Source: Adenanthera pavonina
Taxonomy: Eukaryota; Streptophyta; Magnoliopsida; Fabales; Fabaceae
Direction: 5' to 3'
Assembly: GCA_026686845.1 (NCBI GenBank)
Contig: JAIVEN010000004.1
Coordinates: 20,554,827-20,618,826 of the forward strand
Length of the DNA: 64,000 bases
Shown here: piece by piece, positions 33,436 to 46,270 of the stretch
Position numbering within the stretch: position 1 is the stretch's first letter
How the letters are laid out: each line of letters starts with the position of its first letter
Translations under genes and position numbers: made by a program
Notes under the pieces: generated by a model
Database searches by the model: none
The model's input: the letters and a program-made list of their open reading frames with translations, nothing else
Told to the model about the DNA's origin: nothing

Positions 33436-33930
33436 TTTAACACCCTTAATTCCCCACAAAAAGATCTCTATATGTATAGAGATATGAAAGTATGACATGA
33501 AATGCATAAATTAATGGAAAAAGAAATGAAATGGCAATTTCACAGTCCAGGGAAGTAATAAAAATGAATTTACAACCTAACCCTACAGGAACAGTTATAT
33601 ACAGTTTGGTCCTTAGCAAAAATTATGAAAAAATGATCCAAAAGAATAAATATTTGCATTTTTGCCCCAACCTAGGGGTAATGTCATAATTATTGAAAAC
33701 TTATATCAAAATGGACCTCTTTACATACTGGACCCAATGGAATAGTGAATTAAGTTAAGAGGGAACAATTTGGTAGAAAATTGACTACAAAATGCAATAG
33801 AAATTATACTGCAAAAGAAAAAAGTACTGTGGGCCCCACAAAAGTTACAATAGCAAAAGGAAAAGCATGTGGACCCAACGTAAGTGCCTTTTGGGACATG
33901 ATAGTAAAGTAAATATGGATCTAAACCTAC

Positions 33931-34154
33931 CACTGAGAACATGGTTCAACTGGCAAAAGGGTTATACCAACTTAACCAGAGATCTCGAGTTCGAACATTA
34001 AGAATGTAGCCATGTCAAATACTTAATGGTAGAGCTTGTCACCTAAAAGAGTCTTACTTGGCTTGATCTAGATTAGTCTAAATCTTGATAAATCCTCTAG
34101 TTGAAGTAGGGTAAGTCCAGGATATCGGGTGCACAAGCTAAAAATAAAAACACA
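33931..34154 (+). mobile_element. tRNA-derived SINE
   Basis: 224 bp flanked by GATCTAAACCTAC (33918-33930) and GATCAAAACCTAC (34155-34167), 12 of 13 identical. Near its 5' end it has 'ATGGTTCAACTGGCAAAAGG' (A-box-like) and 'GAGTTCGAAC' (B-box, RNA polymerase III internal promoter). Ends in an A-rich tail (CTAAAAATAAAAA). Length and layout are typical of plant SINEs, which move using LINE enzymes. Confidence 0.82.
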
Positions 34155-34300
34155 GATCAAAACCTACTTTAATCTTATATATGTAAAGCAACAAAATAAT
34201 GTAAAAGTAATTTTATTGATTATGGTAAAAAGTAACCCATACAGGAAGTATCTAGACTTGAAAAAATATGCAGTATTTTGGAGATAAAATCCTTAAAAGT

Positions 34301-36849
34301 TGTAATATCCCAAAAAATTCACTGGATACTAAGTGATAAAAGAGAACATAATTGATGATAATGTAAGATATATAAGGAATTCAAGAAAATGAACAGACAC
34401 TGTTTTGCGTGAAAAAGGGCAAAGAGATCATTTTTTGTCCGGTGGATGGAAAAATGAGAAAATTATATTTTTATCCCTAAAAAAATATAAAAATGACATC
34501 CACGTCCAAAAGATTAAAATTTATATGGAGAAAGAAATAGAAAAGCCTTGGGAAAAATTACACCTAATGACCTGAAAGTTTTAGAAATTATAATTTAACT
34601 TGGATCAAGGGTACTTTGTAAATATGAAAAATTACTATCAGAACGAAGCCCTCAATGAGAGAAGTCCAATGGTATATGGCATTGAGGGTTAATATTCAAG
34701 AATAAAGAAATAATCAATGTCGAGTGTAAAAAAGTAATAGTAAACCGATAAAGTAAACTGTGGGCCCTACCGATGGTTAGAAAGAAACTGGGTCAGGATA
34801 TTAGCCATATATAGATACTATTTGGGATAGGATAATTATGAAAATATAAAAATAAAATTAGAAAAGTCTTGTAGCCCAAAAATGCCAAATTAATATAAAA
34901 ACGGTTTTATCAATACGGTTAAAAAGTACCTGGATTAAGATATATCTGGATCAAAAAAATTGGGTAATTTTTGGACATTCTCTTCCCTTTGCCATGCGTG
35001 AATTGCTGCAGCATATGAGGCAAAGAATATTTTATTATTTCTTGAGAAAACTTCTTAAAGAAGGAGACAAAAAAGTAACTTTTGTTAATTAAGTGATTAA
35101 GCCACTAAATTAAATCACTTAACCACTTAATTCCTTCACTTTCTTCTTCATTTCACATGTGAACCAGCAACTGCAATAAAGCAAGAAAACGTAAGAAAAG
35201 CAAGGGTAAAAGGAGGGAGAACAGGAAGAGAAAGCCAAAGGAAAATTGAAGCACAAGTTGGTAAGATTATTTTCTACCACCCTAAGCTTGCTATTATGGT
35301 TTTCAAAGCATGTTTTATAGTTTAGTTTCTTCCTTTCCATCTTAGGGTTTCAGCCAAAATGTGATTTAGCAATAGGAATGAGTTTTGAATCATTAAACTT
35401 AGGGAAAAACTTAGATTAACCACTAGAAGCATGAATCCATGGATGGTTTGAAGTGATTTGAAGGAAAATTTTTTCAAACACTTGAGACAATTTTTGTCAG
35501 AACAGGGAGAGTATTTAGAGTTGGAATTTCATGATTTTCACCTCAAAATGGATTCCCCATGGTCCAAAACCTTAAGAACAAGTGTATTGTATAAAGAAAG
35601 ATCAAAGGAAAGCTAAGTGAAAAATTTGGGCTTTAGTGAGTAATGTCTTATGTAATTCCAAAAATCAGTGGCTAAATGGATTAAATGATGATATGATTAG
35701 GTTCAAGAAGTGTTAGGAGACTCAAGAAGTGACATACCAAGTTTGGAGAGCAAGGGAGCATCATAAGGTAGTTAAATTCCCATACTAGCATTATGTTATC
35801 ATAGTTTTATTTAATGTGCTTTATGCCTTATCATATGATTGCAATGATATTTTGAGATGATTTATGTGTATTGGCTGAGTTGATTGAGGGGCATTAAGAC
35901 CCTGGGATGTCCATTTTTCAAAACAAAACTCTGCTGAAAATTTTATGAATTCATATGACGCAAATGTGTTAATGTATTTAAAGTATGTTATCTTGATGTT
36001 TTCATGCTTAATGTGATGATGTGATGGCATATTAGGTGTTAACTATTGAGATTCTTTGAATTTCACCCTTCCAAATATTAACCATGAATAGGTAGCAATA
36101 ATGGCAAGACCACCAAAGAAGAGAAAAGAAAGGAGAAAGAATTTGGCCATTAACTTGATAATTCTAGCATTGGCCATGAGTTTTGACCTTTTGTGTAAAT
36201 TTGTAAATGTGATGTTAAGTATGTTTCTTCAAGTTTTTATGATGCCTTAGGTCTTAGCTAAAGTATGGTATAGTATGAAAATGATGTATGGCCATGTAAA
36301 TATTTTATGGCTTTTGTTTGACAAAGTGGTAAGATATAAATGGTCATCTTGACCAATGTAGAGTAAATATGCCACTATTTAGATTTTTTTATGTATAAAG
36401 TATGAATGATGTATATGGTTGAAAAGTATACAAACAGAGCTTTATGACGATCTAAAGATCATTCAAATTGGATGTGTGAGCAATATTTTGCGGATTTTTA
36501 TATTTAATCCCAATTAAAATAATTATTTTGCAGTTTTTGTATAAATTGTGAAATTTCACAGAGTTTGCTATGCAGATTAATACTATCATTGCTCTAACTT
36601 ACATTTTTTCCATGTAAACAAAGTTATAAGCTATCCCTAGAGACTTGAATCACATGCATATAATTTTTATTAATTTAGTTATGATTTTCAAAATTTAATC
36701 AGAATAAATAAATTCGATTAAATGAATAGTACCCAAAGTTGAAAAAAAAAATTTATTATGGCATTTATTGTGATTGAAGATCCTATTACGATATAAATGG
36801 ACTTTAGAGTGATTAAACACATCGGAAAAGAGCCAAGAGAGGTGTTACA
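34301..36849 (+). mobile_element. Solo LTR, family C (Ty3/gypsy-like)
   Basis: 2549 bp, TGTAATATCC ... GGTGTTACA, with perfect AAAGT duplications (34296-34300, 36850-36854). Related to 25334-28647. No coding sequence seen. It lies within the 3' LTR of element B. Confidence 0.92.
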
Positions 36850-39023
36850 AAAGTAGTGTGATTTTTCAGTTTCACATGGGGGAAATGAATATTTAATTAT
36901 TTTTAAGAAAACTTAACAAGGAAGTAGTCTTAACCAACCAAAGTTAAGATGATTAACCATGATTAAGTATTCTTATTACATCTCTCTCTTCATGAACAAA
37001 CTAGAGGCTGCATAAGCTTGTGGCATTAGAAAAGAAAGGAGAAAAAGGGAGGAGCAAAGCTTGAAGGTTGAATATTAAGGGTCAAGGTAAGTTTTTCACC
37101 ATTTCAAGCTAGTTTCTTAAGTAGTTTAGCATGGTTCCACAAAGTCCTCTTCTTCCCCTTCTCAAGTATAGTTATGGCTAGACCTAGGAGTGTGAAAAAC
37201 AAAAAAGAGTTTTCATGCAAGAAATTTGATAAAAACCATGAACTAGTTGAGAAAATAAGTTTTGCAAAGGTTGGGAACAAGTTGCATGAAAAATCTTTTC
37301 TTCATCCTTTAAGGTAAGTTTTGGAAAATACAACAGAGTGAGTTAGAATGGGAATTTTATGGATTTGATACCAAAAATAGATTCCTCGTGATGGAAAACT
37401 TTAAGAACAAGTGTTGGAATCTTGATAAAGGCAAAGATAAACAATAGGAGTTTTTAGGGCTAGTTTGAAACTTTATGAAGCAAACCCCAAAAGCAGTGGC
37501 CTAAGAGGATGTTTGATATTGTATTTAGATTTGAAGAAGCCTAAGAGAGTTAGGGGAGACATTGAATCTAAGAGGAAAAGCTAAAGGAATGCACAAAAGT
37601 AGCAAAGTTTTCATTTCTTGTCTTGCTATGTTTTGTAATATTTTATGATGTGCCATATTGTTTGCTTGATGAATGATGACTATTTTGGTTGATTAGATGT
37701 GAGTGCTTTGTGCCCAAGATATCCATTTTCTAAGCCATTATGGTGCCGAAATTTTTATGAACAATATCGTAATATGATTTTATATGATTTTTATGAAGTT
37801 TTTATCATTTGCTTAATAATATTATGTGTGAAATGTGACTTGCTACTAATATTTTTATAATATTACCATCCCAAGAACTAACCATGTTAGGGCCAAGCAA
37901 TGTAAGAGGTCCAAGAAGAGCTAAAGGAAAGGAGAAAGAAAGTGATGAACAATGTGATTGTGCAAGTTGTGATATTGTACTTTGAAAACATGTACAAGTT
38001 TGTATGTGAAGGTTGAATTCTATTTGATGCCTTGGATATGTTCCTATGAGTCACATGTCATGTTTATGGGTTGTGGATGAAATTGAATGATGTATTATGA
38101 TTATGAAGTTTATTATGCAAGTTATGACAATTTTTTCCAAGATGACCAATAATGACTGGAACAATGCTACTCTATTTCAAACAGAGTATTCTGAATGAGT
38201 GTTATATATTTTTTGAAAGTAGATAGAATAAGCTTTCCAAAGATCAAAAAAACACTTAAATTAGATAAGTACATGATTTATAGTGAATTTTTAAAATCAA
38301 AACTGGATAGTGTTGGAAAAAATGAAATTCTTATTATAAATACTGGTTATTTTAAAAGCCAGTATAAAATCACATAGAGTTCCAAAAATTCAGTGATTTA
38401 TACGTATGGAAATATTTGTGCCTTAATTTTAATATTCCACTAGTTTGGAAGCAATTAGATTTATATAATGAAAGATATATAAGTTGATCTAAAACTATTC
38501 TAGTAAAAATTATGTTTTGACCCTTAATTATTTAAGATGATGCTATCCCCAATTTAAGTTGAATAGATGTACAAGATAAATATGCATGAAAAGTTGACAT
38601 GTACGGCTTTCCAATAATGTAAAATATGCATGAATTGGCTCAAAAAGGAATGAGAAATAAATTTTTAAATTTAAAGCCAAAATCCGAAAGAAGTGCAAGT
38701 TAACCATATGAATAGTGATTTTTGCACAAAATATTGTACTAATTGGCACAAATAATACTCTGTTTCATATTTTCTCTATGTAGAAAAAAATTTAAGCAAT
38801 TTTTAAAAGACTTAAACCACATTGATTTGATTTTTCTAGAATTAGTTATAAATTTTTAAAGTTCATCTGGGAAAAAGGGTTGATCATATGAATAGTAACC
38901 TAGAGAAAGAAAATTTTCTATTTTAATCCATCATGTGATTCAAGCTTCTAAACATAATAAATGGACTATGAATAAAGTCTAATCCATGGAAAATATGGTC
39001 TAAAGTTAAGGTGTTACAATACT

Positions 39024-40740
39024 AGCATGATGATTATGTGCATAATGAAATAACATGTTAGTATGGTACTTAGGCATTGTCACTAGTTATTATGCATGAC
39101 TAAACATATATTGGTTAGGTGATGATGTCGTTGAAATACCACATAGTATGTCAATCCACTAAATGGCACACGAGTTCTTGTGTTAAGATGGTGAGATATG
39201 TTACATCCTTGTCACTAAATTGCCATTCTTTGATTGAAAGACCCAAGTGGCTGTAATTGAAGATGCACCTTTTCCAAATCATCACCAATTTGGATGGTCC
39301 AAGGAAAGGAGAGCCATGGTTTGACCACTAATGTAATGACTTTTGGCTAAGTCATGACTAGTGGAGAAGAGCTTAGCAATTGCCCTAAAATCGGCCTCTA
39401 CCTGTTGTTGGAACAAGGTTACTTGTTGGTTTTACCTTGTAATGGAAACTAGCCCGTGGTTCTAGTCATGATCATTATGGGTTCCATTACATGTCATGTG
39501 CATTACAACATTTTATCCATACTTTTGCACATAGAAATGTGCTTGAAACTTTATGCTTGCTTGAGTTACGATTGGTTACTGGGACTTTGTCTTACCCTCT
39601 ATGTGGCTAACATTTTCAAGTGAAAGCTCTCATAGTAGCAAGGAGAAAACTAAGGAGACCTAGTCTGTTCTTTGATCTTGAGATATTTGAGACTTTATTT
39701 TGGTATTATCTTGCATGACACATGCTATGTCGAGTTAGCATTATGTCAAGTATAGGACATTCATTTGATGCCATATGTAATGTTGTATTTTGAGTTGTTT
39801 AGGCTTATATTGAACCTTGTACGCTCTTGCATGTTGTTACCTCTTAGGATCCAATGGATGGTTTGACCTTGTATTGTGTTTGGACATGTTGAATGTGTTT
39901 AATTGGATATGTTTGATGAGTTCTTTGAATGGTGTAAGCCTCATTTTGCCTATTGTTGAATGTTGTTGGTCTTAGTGGTGTAACTTAGAGGGCGAGACCC
40001 ATCCATAGTTTTACCATGATTAGGCACCTGGTTTTGGTTGCCCCAAGTGTATTTTGATGGTAGTGAGTAGTTTATGAGATTGGTTCTGATTTTTGGTGAG
40101 TTTAGTTGAAAATGTGTATGTCACCAGTGATTTAGGGTTTAAAGGGGTTAAATCTTAGGAAAGTGGTTTCTTTGAGATGTAACCAGATAGTTTCTTTGTA
40201 CCATTTGTAACTAGTGGGAATATGTTTAGTGGTCAAATATCTTATGCTTTGGATTTGAGAGGCAGTAGTGCCAAACTTTGGCCCAAAAGTAACTATTTTG
40301 GTCTCAAGAATCCAATATCTCTATATAGAGGAATTTTGAGGTGTAGTTTGCACCCGCAGTTAGAAGGGATTTTACGTAACTTGTAGAATTTAGAGTCATG
40401 TGAATTAGAGGTTAGAGCTAGGAGTTACTTGTACCCAAAATTCAGTGAAAAAGCTAGAAAAAAAATTTGGTTTTTCACTAAACAATGGTGTCCCAATGCC
40501 ACTATCATGAGCCACAGTGCCACCTTGCTGTCTTGGAAGGAAATTGGCTCTCTACCTTGTTTTAACTATGGTCAACGTTCCCCAATGCATTTTGCCTCAG
40601 GTTCTCATCCATCAAGTCATTTCTAGGTCTTTTTGGTTGGGTTCTGCCTTGAAAGTTTTATCATGGAGCATATCAGTAGTTAGTTTCTCTCCTGAATCCT
40701 CTTTCTAATCTTTGGATCCGAGGGGACTAGCTAGAGAGAC
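39024..40740 (+). mobile_element. Right part of outer LTR, family A
   Basis: Continues 5609-6794 across element B (AGCATGATGATTATG... follows ...CACTATGCT). It aligns with 42655-43320 and 46680-46900 by eye. Its 3' end is not resolved: no TG/CA end with a match to the ATATG at 5604-5608 was found. The ORFs at 40429-40708 are not supported as genes. Confidence 0.65.
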
Positions 40741-41269
40741 AATGAATAGAGATGATGAATTGGTTGTAAACAAGGTTTGATACCCTAATGGCACAATTTA
40801 TCATTTCCAATTATTGGGCTGCTAAAATAAATGACATAAGAAAGTACCTATGAGTTTTGCTTCTTCCTAGGTCTAAACCTCATTTCTTGTTCCTCGAAAA
40901 AGTAGCTCACAATCTTTCTAGATCATAATCACCAGAAGTAGAATATAACATTGCAAATTAATATACTTTGTCAGTGCCCATTCAAACATTCGAACCCTAT
41001 TATCTTATACTATCCTTATTTTTCGGGAGACAAAAGCTATTGATGAAAAGAAAAATAAAAGAATCTATAGAAAATACAAGCACAAATAGTTCATAACATC
41101 AAGTTCTATTATAATTTAACAAGTTTCAGAATACCATATTCTTTTTTTTTTTGGGAAATGGAATACCATATTCAATTCAAAACTCACAAAATTCAGTTAC
41201 ATATAAGCGGTATTAATAGAAGTCATAATCAAAAAGTTAAGAATATAAATCATGTAAATATATTAAGAG
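40741..41269. other. AT-rich non-coding DNA
   Basis: No gene or clear repeat boundary seen. It lies between the outer A LTR and the leader-like module. Confidence 0.5.
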
Positions 41270-41319
41270 TCAAGAAATGAAGAAAACAGCTATGAGAATA
41301 TAAACACAATATAAAAATA

Positions 41320-41500
41320 ATAAAAAGAAACCTTTTTTTGGAGATTTCAGTGTTGTTTGACAAAGAAGCCACCCGTTTTGCTTTTTTATTTTTTTTTTGT
41401 CCTTACAAAATTGAAAGAAGAACAAAGCAAGTAATGAAGAGAAGATGAAACAGATTCTTTGGTACCAGAACACAACAACACAAAAAAGGTCAAGCAAATG
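41320..41500 (-). promoter_or_regulatory. Leader-exon-like module, copy 1 (candidate CNL 5' leader)
   Basis: On the minus strand a pyrimidine-rich stretch (TTTCATCTTCTCTTCATTACTTGC) leads to 'AACAACACTGAAATCTCC' and then AAAAAAAG/GTTTC, which could be a splice donor. The same core, 'AACAACGTTGAAGTCTCC' followed by AAAAAAAG/GTAAAG, occurs at 53.6 kb. This looks like a 5' UTR exon. Being upstream of the CNL gene on the same strand, it might be that gene's leader; this is inference. Confidence 0.35.
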
Positions 41501-42075
41501 TACAAAAAAAAAACTTCAGTAATACGAGAGATATAAATTTATGTATGACATTCAAAGGAATATGTATTTAACTTGTCCTATTTTTAGAATATTTTCAATT
41601 ATTTTTAATTGTAAATATTTCAATTGTAACATAATTCAATATCAGAAGTTTAAAAGATTATAATGATAATGATAAATATATAAAAATCATAATGTATACT
41701 TACCAAATCTTCAGAGATTTTAACACATACTGATGAAGAGAATATGATCCAAGGGAACTATCACATAGAAAAATAAGAAAACAAAACCTGTAGAATTACA
41801 CCAAAACTTCAATAATGAGTAAGACACTAGTACAAATTAACCACATAATAAATATGAAATGTGTAAAAGGATTAGTGAAATTGTTAGCATTATAAGTCAA
41901 TTTCATCGACATCCTCCTTATAATATTGTAGATTATAAGTAAGATACCTTCCACCTACCAAATACTTACTCTTTTTTCTTTATATCAAAAAATTACATTC
42001 AATGACTTTGATAAAGTTATAATTTAAAGGACTTAAATGTAGTTTTCTTTATGCCTTCCTCCTATCAAATACCTA
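41501..42075. other. AT-rich non-coding DNA
   Basis: No coding potential. A short phrase (CTACCAAATACTTACTCTTTTT..TTTAT, about 41955) recurs at about 42063, a small imperfect duplication of about 108-bp spacing. Confidence 0.45.
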
Positions 42076-42079
42076 CTCT

Positions 42080-43320
42080 TTTTGTTGGGTTTATGTTTGA
42101 GATACTGATTTGACTTTACTGGAGGATATGACTCGTCTTGATTTGGATATTCATGTGTGTATAGGGTGTGAGCTTTCTAAATCGGAGTCCTTATACTCTA
42201 AGGAGTTGATTGGAAACTACAAATCCATTGGTAAGTGATCAATTCAGTATATAAGAACTTTGGACCTTATAGGCATTGAATGGCCTCGATTGATTGACAT
42301 GGTTTAATTGAGTTTTTTTGTATGGTTGGGCCTATATTCTTGCTTGATATATCATTGTGACTCAGATTTTGCATCCCTCTTTTATGTATGTAGTTGGTCC
42401 TTTAACGGTCTACTGAGGTGTTGTATGAGTCGGGTGACTTCAAGTAACCGAGGTATAATTATCTTAAAACTTTTCACATAATGATATGCATATATACACA
42501 GGTAGTAAGCTTTCTAACTCTACTCAAAATTAGTGATGATAATGAGGATATCTAATGTAAATGTATAAATGCTTATGAATATGTTGAATATTGTTATAAA
42601 TGTGATTATTGCACATCCCCATGAGATACCTTGTATATTGATATTAATATGCTAGCATGGTGATAAATAGTATGAGATGACATGTTAGAATGCATTGGAC
42701 ATTGTCACTAGTTGTACATTGATGAGGCATGATATTGTTGGTGAGACGATGCTCTAAATATCATATGGTATGCCAATCCACTAAATAGTACATGGGGTCT
42801 TATGCTCAGGTGGTGAGGCTTGTGTTATCCCTATTACTAAATAGTCATTCTTTGGCTGGGAGACTTATGTGACAGTGGATTTGGGGATGCAACTTTTCTA
42901 AATGGCCACCAATTCGAGAAGTCCAAGGGAAGGAGAGCTATGATCTAACCATTAGTGTAGTGGCCTTTAGCTGGGTCATAATTAGTGGAAGGAGGGCTTG
43001 GTAGTTAACCTAAAACCATCCTTTATGAGTCATTGGAAGGGGGCTACCTATTAGGGTTATCTTGTAATGATAACTAGCCTATAGTTCTAGACATGATTTG
43101 TTGAGATCACATTACATTTGTATGTTGGATATTTGCATATACTAGCAGCTATGAGACTTTGAATCATTGTTACCCCTAATGACTAGGATGTAGGTCTCAC
43201 CCTGTAGCTAACAATTTCAAGTAAAGGGTCAAGCACGAACAAGGAGAAGGCTAAGAAAACTTAGTTCTCTTAGTATTCTTGGGATATTAGAGTATCCATT
43301 GTTGTTTTGGGGTGGTGAAC
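42080..43320 (+). mobile_element. A-family LTR copy, left part (5' truncated)
   Basis: Aligns with 6150-6794 and, directly continuing, with 39024-39700, so it shows what the A LTR looks like without element B: ATGCTAGCATGG at about 42650. It is split at 43320 by a C solo LTR and continues at 46271. Confidence 0.75.
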
Positions 43321-46265
43321 TATAACACCTTATACTAGAACCCATTTCTCATGTATTAGGCCTTTGTTATGATTCACTAATCATAATTACAAGCTTAAAT
43401 CACCTAGAAAATTAAAACATAATTTTTCAAAATTTGGTGATACTGTTCATGCGGCAAAACCATTTGACCGACCTAAATTCAGAAATTCACAACTAATTGT
43501 AAAAAAATCATATTGAGATGATTCAAGTTCCTAAAATTATATAATAAATTCATATCTACATGGGAAAAATATGAAACAATAACTTCATTGGGCCAATTTG
43601 TATAGTAAATTTCGTGGACTTTTGCTGTTTATTTGGTCATTTTTCTATTTTCTAGTTTTCTAACATAAATTTTGAAAAATCATATTTCATTCTATTTTGG
43701 ACCAAATCATGCATACTCTATATCATTTGAAAGCTCTATATGTCTCCTTTCTAGACATATTTTTCTTGAATATTTATTTCACACGCATAGAGCATTACAT
43801 TAACTTAAATCATGAAGGATCAGAATTCAACTTTTACTAGAATAGGTTTAGAAAAAACTCTATATCTTCTATTATATAGCTCCAATTACCTAAAAATTAG
43901 TAGCATATAAAACTTAAAACATATACCTTTCTATATATACAAACTACTGAATTTTTAGAGCTCTGTACAATTTTATATTATCTTTTGAATTTTCTAGTAC
44001 CTAACTTTTAGATTCTAGTTTTCCCAATCTTACCCTGTTCTGAACCCTAAATTGCAAAAATCATAACATTTTCTACATGACTCCAAATTGAGTGAATTAG
44101 GTGTCATTTTAAAGCTTCATATGTCCTATATTTGGTATAAAAATTCCATAAACCTAACCTCACATTAAGTATAGAACATGGATGAACTAAATGAATATGT
44201 CTGGAAAATGCCCTATTTCAATATATATTGCAATTTGGTTGCCAAAACCCATGAAAATGAACTCATTTTGGCATGAAACTTGGTAGAACATAACTACAAA
44301 TCACAAAATCTAGAACTGGAAATTCTCATACATTTTCTACAATATTAACATAATATTCACTATTTTACAACTTCATACAAAAGCAAGGCACAAATAACAA
44401 TTCACACTATAACATGATAGCTTGCATATCAACAACTCATCATTATCTTCTTCATGTCTCTTACTCCTTCCTTAGCCCTTTTCCATGGTTTTTCCCTACA
44501 TGGTTGGTTATTTGGAAGAGTGAGATTCAAAGAATCTCAGTAGCTTTACCCAATCATGCAATCATATTGTCAAGAACATTCATAAAATCATCAATGAATT
44601 TCATTAAAATATATGGTGCCATATTATTTTATAAAAAATTTCGACAGAGTTTCATTTAGTAAAATGGACATCCCGGGGTCACATAACCTTAATCAACTGA
44701 GCCAACAACATATAATCATCATAAAACATCAACACAAGGATATGGAAAAGCAATAAATTCATAGAAATCAAATATGACAATATAATACATAACTTGGTAA
44801 AATGCTACCTTAATGTATTCCCTTCCTTTCCAAACTTTGTCCACCCTATTTTTTGACTTGCTTAAGCTTCCTTGAACCTATACATAACACCAATAAAGTA
44901 CATAAATCACTATTCATAGCCTTATTTCATCAAGTGCTTTTCAAACTCTTAAAATTTCACTTTGAAATTCTTTTGGTTTTTTCTTGTATCCATAGTTGTT
45001 CATAAAGTTTTGGATCATCAGGAATCTATTTTTGGGTCAAAAGTACGAAATTCCATCTCCATATTAAAACCATAATTAGGCTAGAAATAGCATAAAAATT
45101 TGGAGGAAAATATTTACTCTAAATCAGTTGCAATAACTTGTGATTTCATGCTTCTAGTCACCTTGCTATACCTTTTCCTATATTTATTTGGTTTATGCTC
45201 CACTTTCCCTCTCCAAATCCTCCATGGCTGAAACTTTCATGGTGAAAGGGGAGTAGAATACTTCATAAAATCAAACCAAACAACTCAAGGAATAAGCTTG
45301 AGGTGGCATAGATCTTACCTTGATACTTGATTTCCCAAGCCTTGATCTTCAACTTCACTTCCTCTTCTCTTTTCTCTCTTCTTTCTCTCTTTCTTTCTTT
45401 CTTGTGTTTTTCTCTCTCTATTTGCTACTGAATGACTCGTGAAAATGGTGAGGAAAGAGAGGGATTAAGTGGTTTAATCACATGATAATCATGGTTAATA
45501 GCTTTAATTAATTATGGTTACTTTTATGCCAAAAACCAACAACTTCATGAGGAAGTTTCTACCAAACATTTTTGCTGCCCAAGCTGCCCAATCTCACTCC
45601 TAGAGAGAGGTATTTGAGTGTCCAATACTGCTCAATTTTTCCTGGTCCAGATATATCTTGAACCAGGTAATTTTTAACTGTATCAATAATACTGTTTTTT
45701 ATAGTAATCTAACATTTTTGGTCTACATGATTATTCCATATTTTTATTTATGTTTTTTTAATTATCCTGTCCCAAATGGTATCTATGTGAAGCCCATATC
45801 CTATTCCGGTTACCTTTTAATTGTCTGTGGAGCCCACAATCTACTTAATCGGTATTAAGTTACTTTTGGACACTCAGCACTAATTATTTCTTCATCCTTA
45901 ATCATTAACCCTTAGTTCCATATACCATTGGACTTCTTTCGTTGAGGGCTTCGTTTTGACAATAATTTTACATATTTACAAAATTGTCCTTGACCTGGAG
46001 TTAAATTATAATTTTTGAAACTTTTGGATCATTAGGTATAATTTTCCACAAGAATTTTTTAACGTCTTCTCCCCATGATTTTTATTGCCTTGGGACATGG
46101 ATGTTATTTTTATAATTCTATAGAGGTAAAAAAATATAATTTCTCATTTTTCCATCCAACCAGGAAAAATGACCTCTTTGCCCTATTTCACGTAAAACAG
46201 TGTTTGCCTATTTTTGCAAATTCTCTATACATTTCTAAATATTGTAGTTTTCTTGGGATGTTACA
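43321..46265 (-). mobile_element. Solo LTR, family C, reverse orientation
   Basis: 2945 bp. Reading the minus strand it starts TGTAACATCCCAAG and ends GGTGTTATA (the plus-strand start TATAACACC is changed from TGTAACACC). Perfect TGAAC duplications at 43316-43320 and 46266-46270. The minus strand matches 34301 onward ('AGGCAAACACTGTTTTACGTGAAA', 'GGATGGAAAAATG'). ORFs at 44414-44659 and 46075-46338 are incidental. Confidence 0.92.
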
Positions 46266-46270
46266 TGAAC

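Larger units (their letters stand above)
6795..39018 (+). mobile_element. Composite Ty3/gypsy element B (chromovirus/Tekay-like) with nested insertions
   Basis: 5' LTR 6795-9632, primer-binding site, decayed gag, then after nested insertions a decayed protease relic, polypurine tract and 3' LTR 33436-39018. Flanking duplications are ATGCT (6790-6794) and ATACT (39019-39023), identical but for one transition. The empty target is visible in a related A LTR near 42650. Length without the later insertions would be far below 32 kb. LTR ends TGTAAC...GTTACA, LTRs over 2 kb and the GAGGACGAAATTT polypurine context fit the Tekay/Del group; that lineage call is from memory of the family, not from RT phylogeny. 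Most of pol is missing or unrecognisable. Confidence 0.85.
33436..39018 (+). repeat. 3' LTR of gypsy element B, interrupted
   Basis: Starts TTTAACACCC (first dinucleotide altered from TG), ends GGTGTTACA. After removing the SINE (33931-34154 plus its duplication) and the C solo LTR (34301-36849 plus duplication) it is about 2.8 kb. The segment between 33753 and 37345 has no counterpart in the 5' LTR. Confidence 0.85.
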
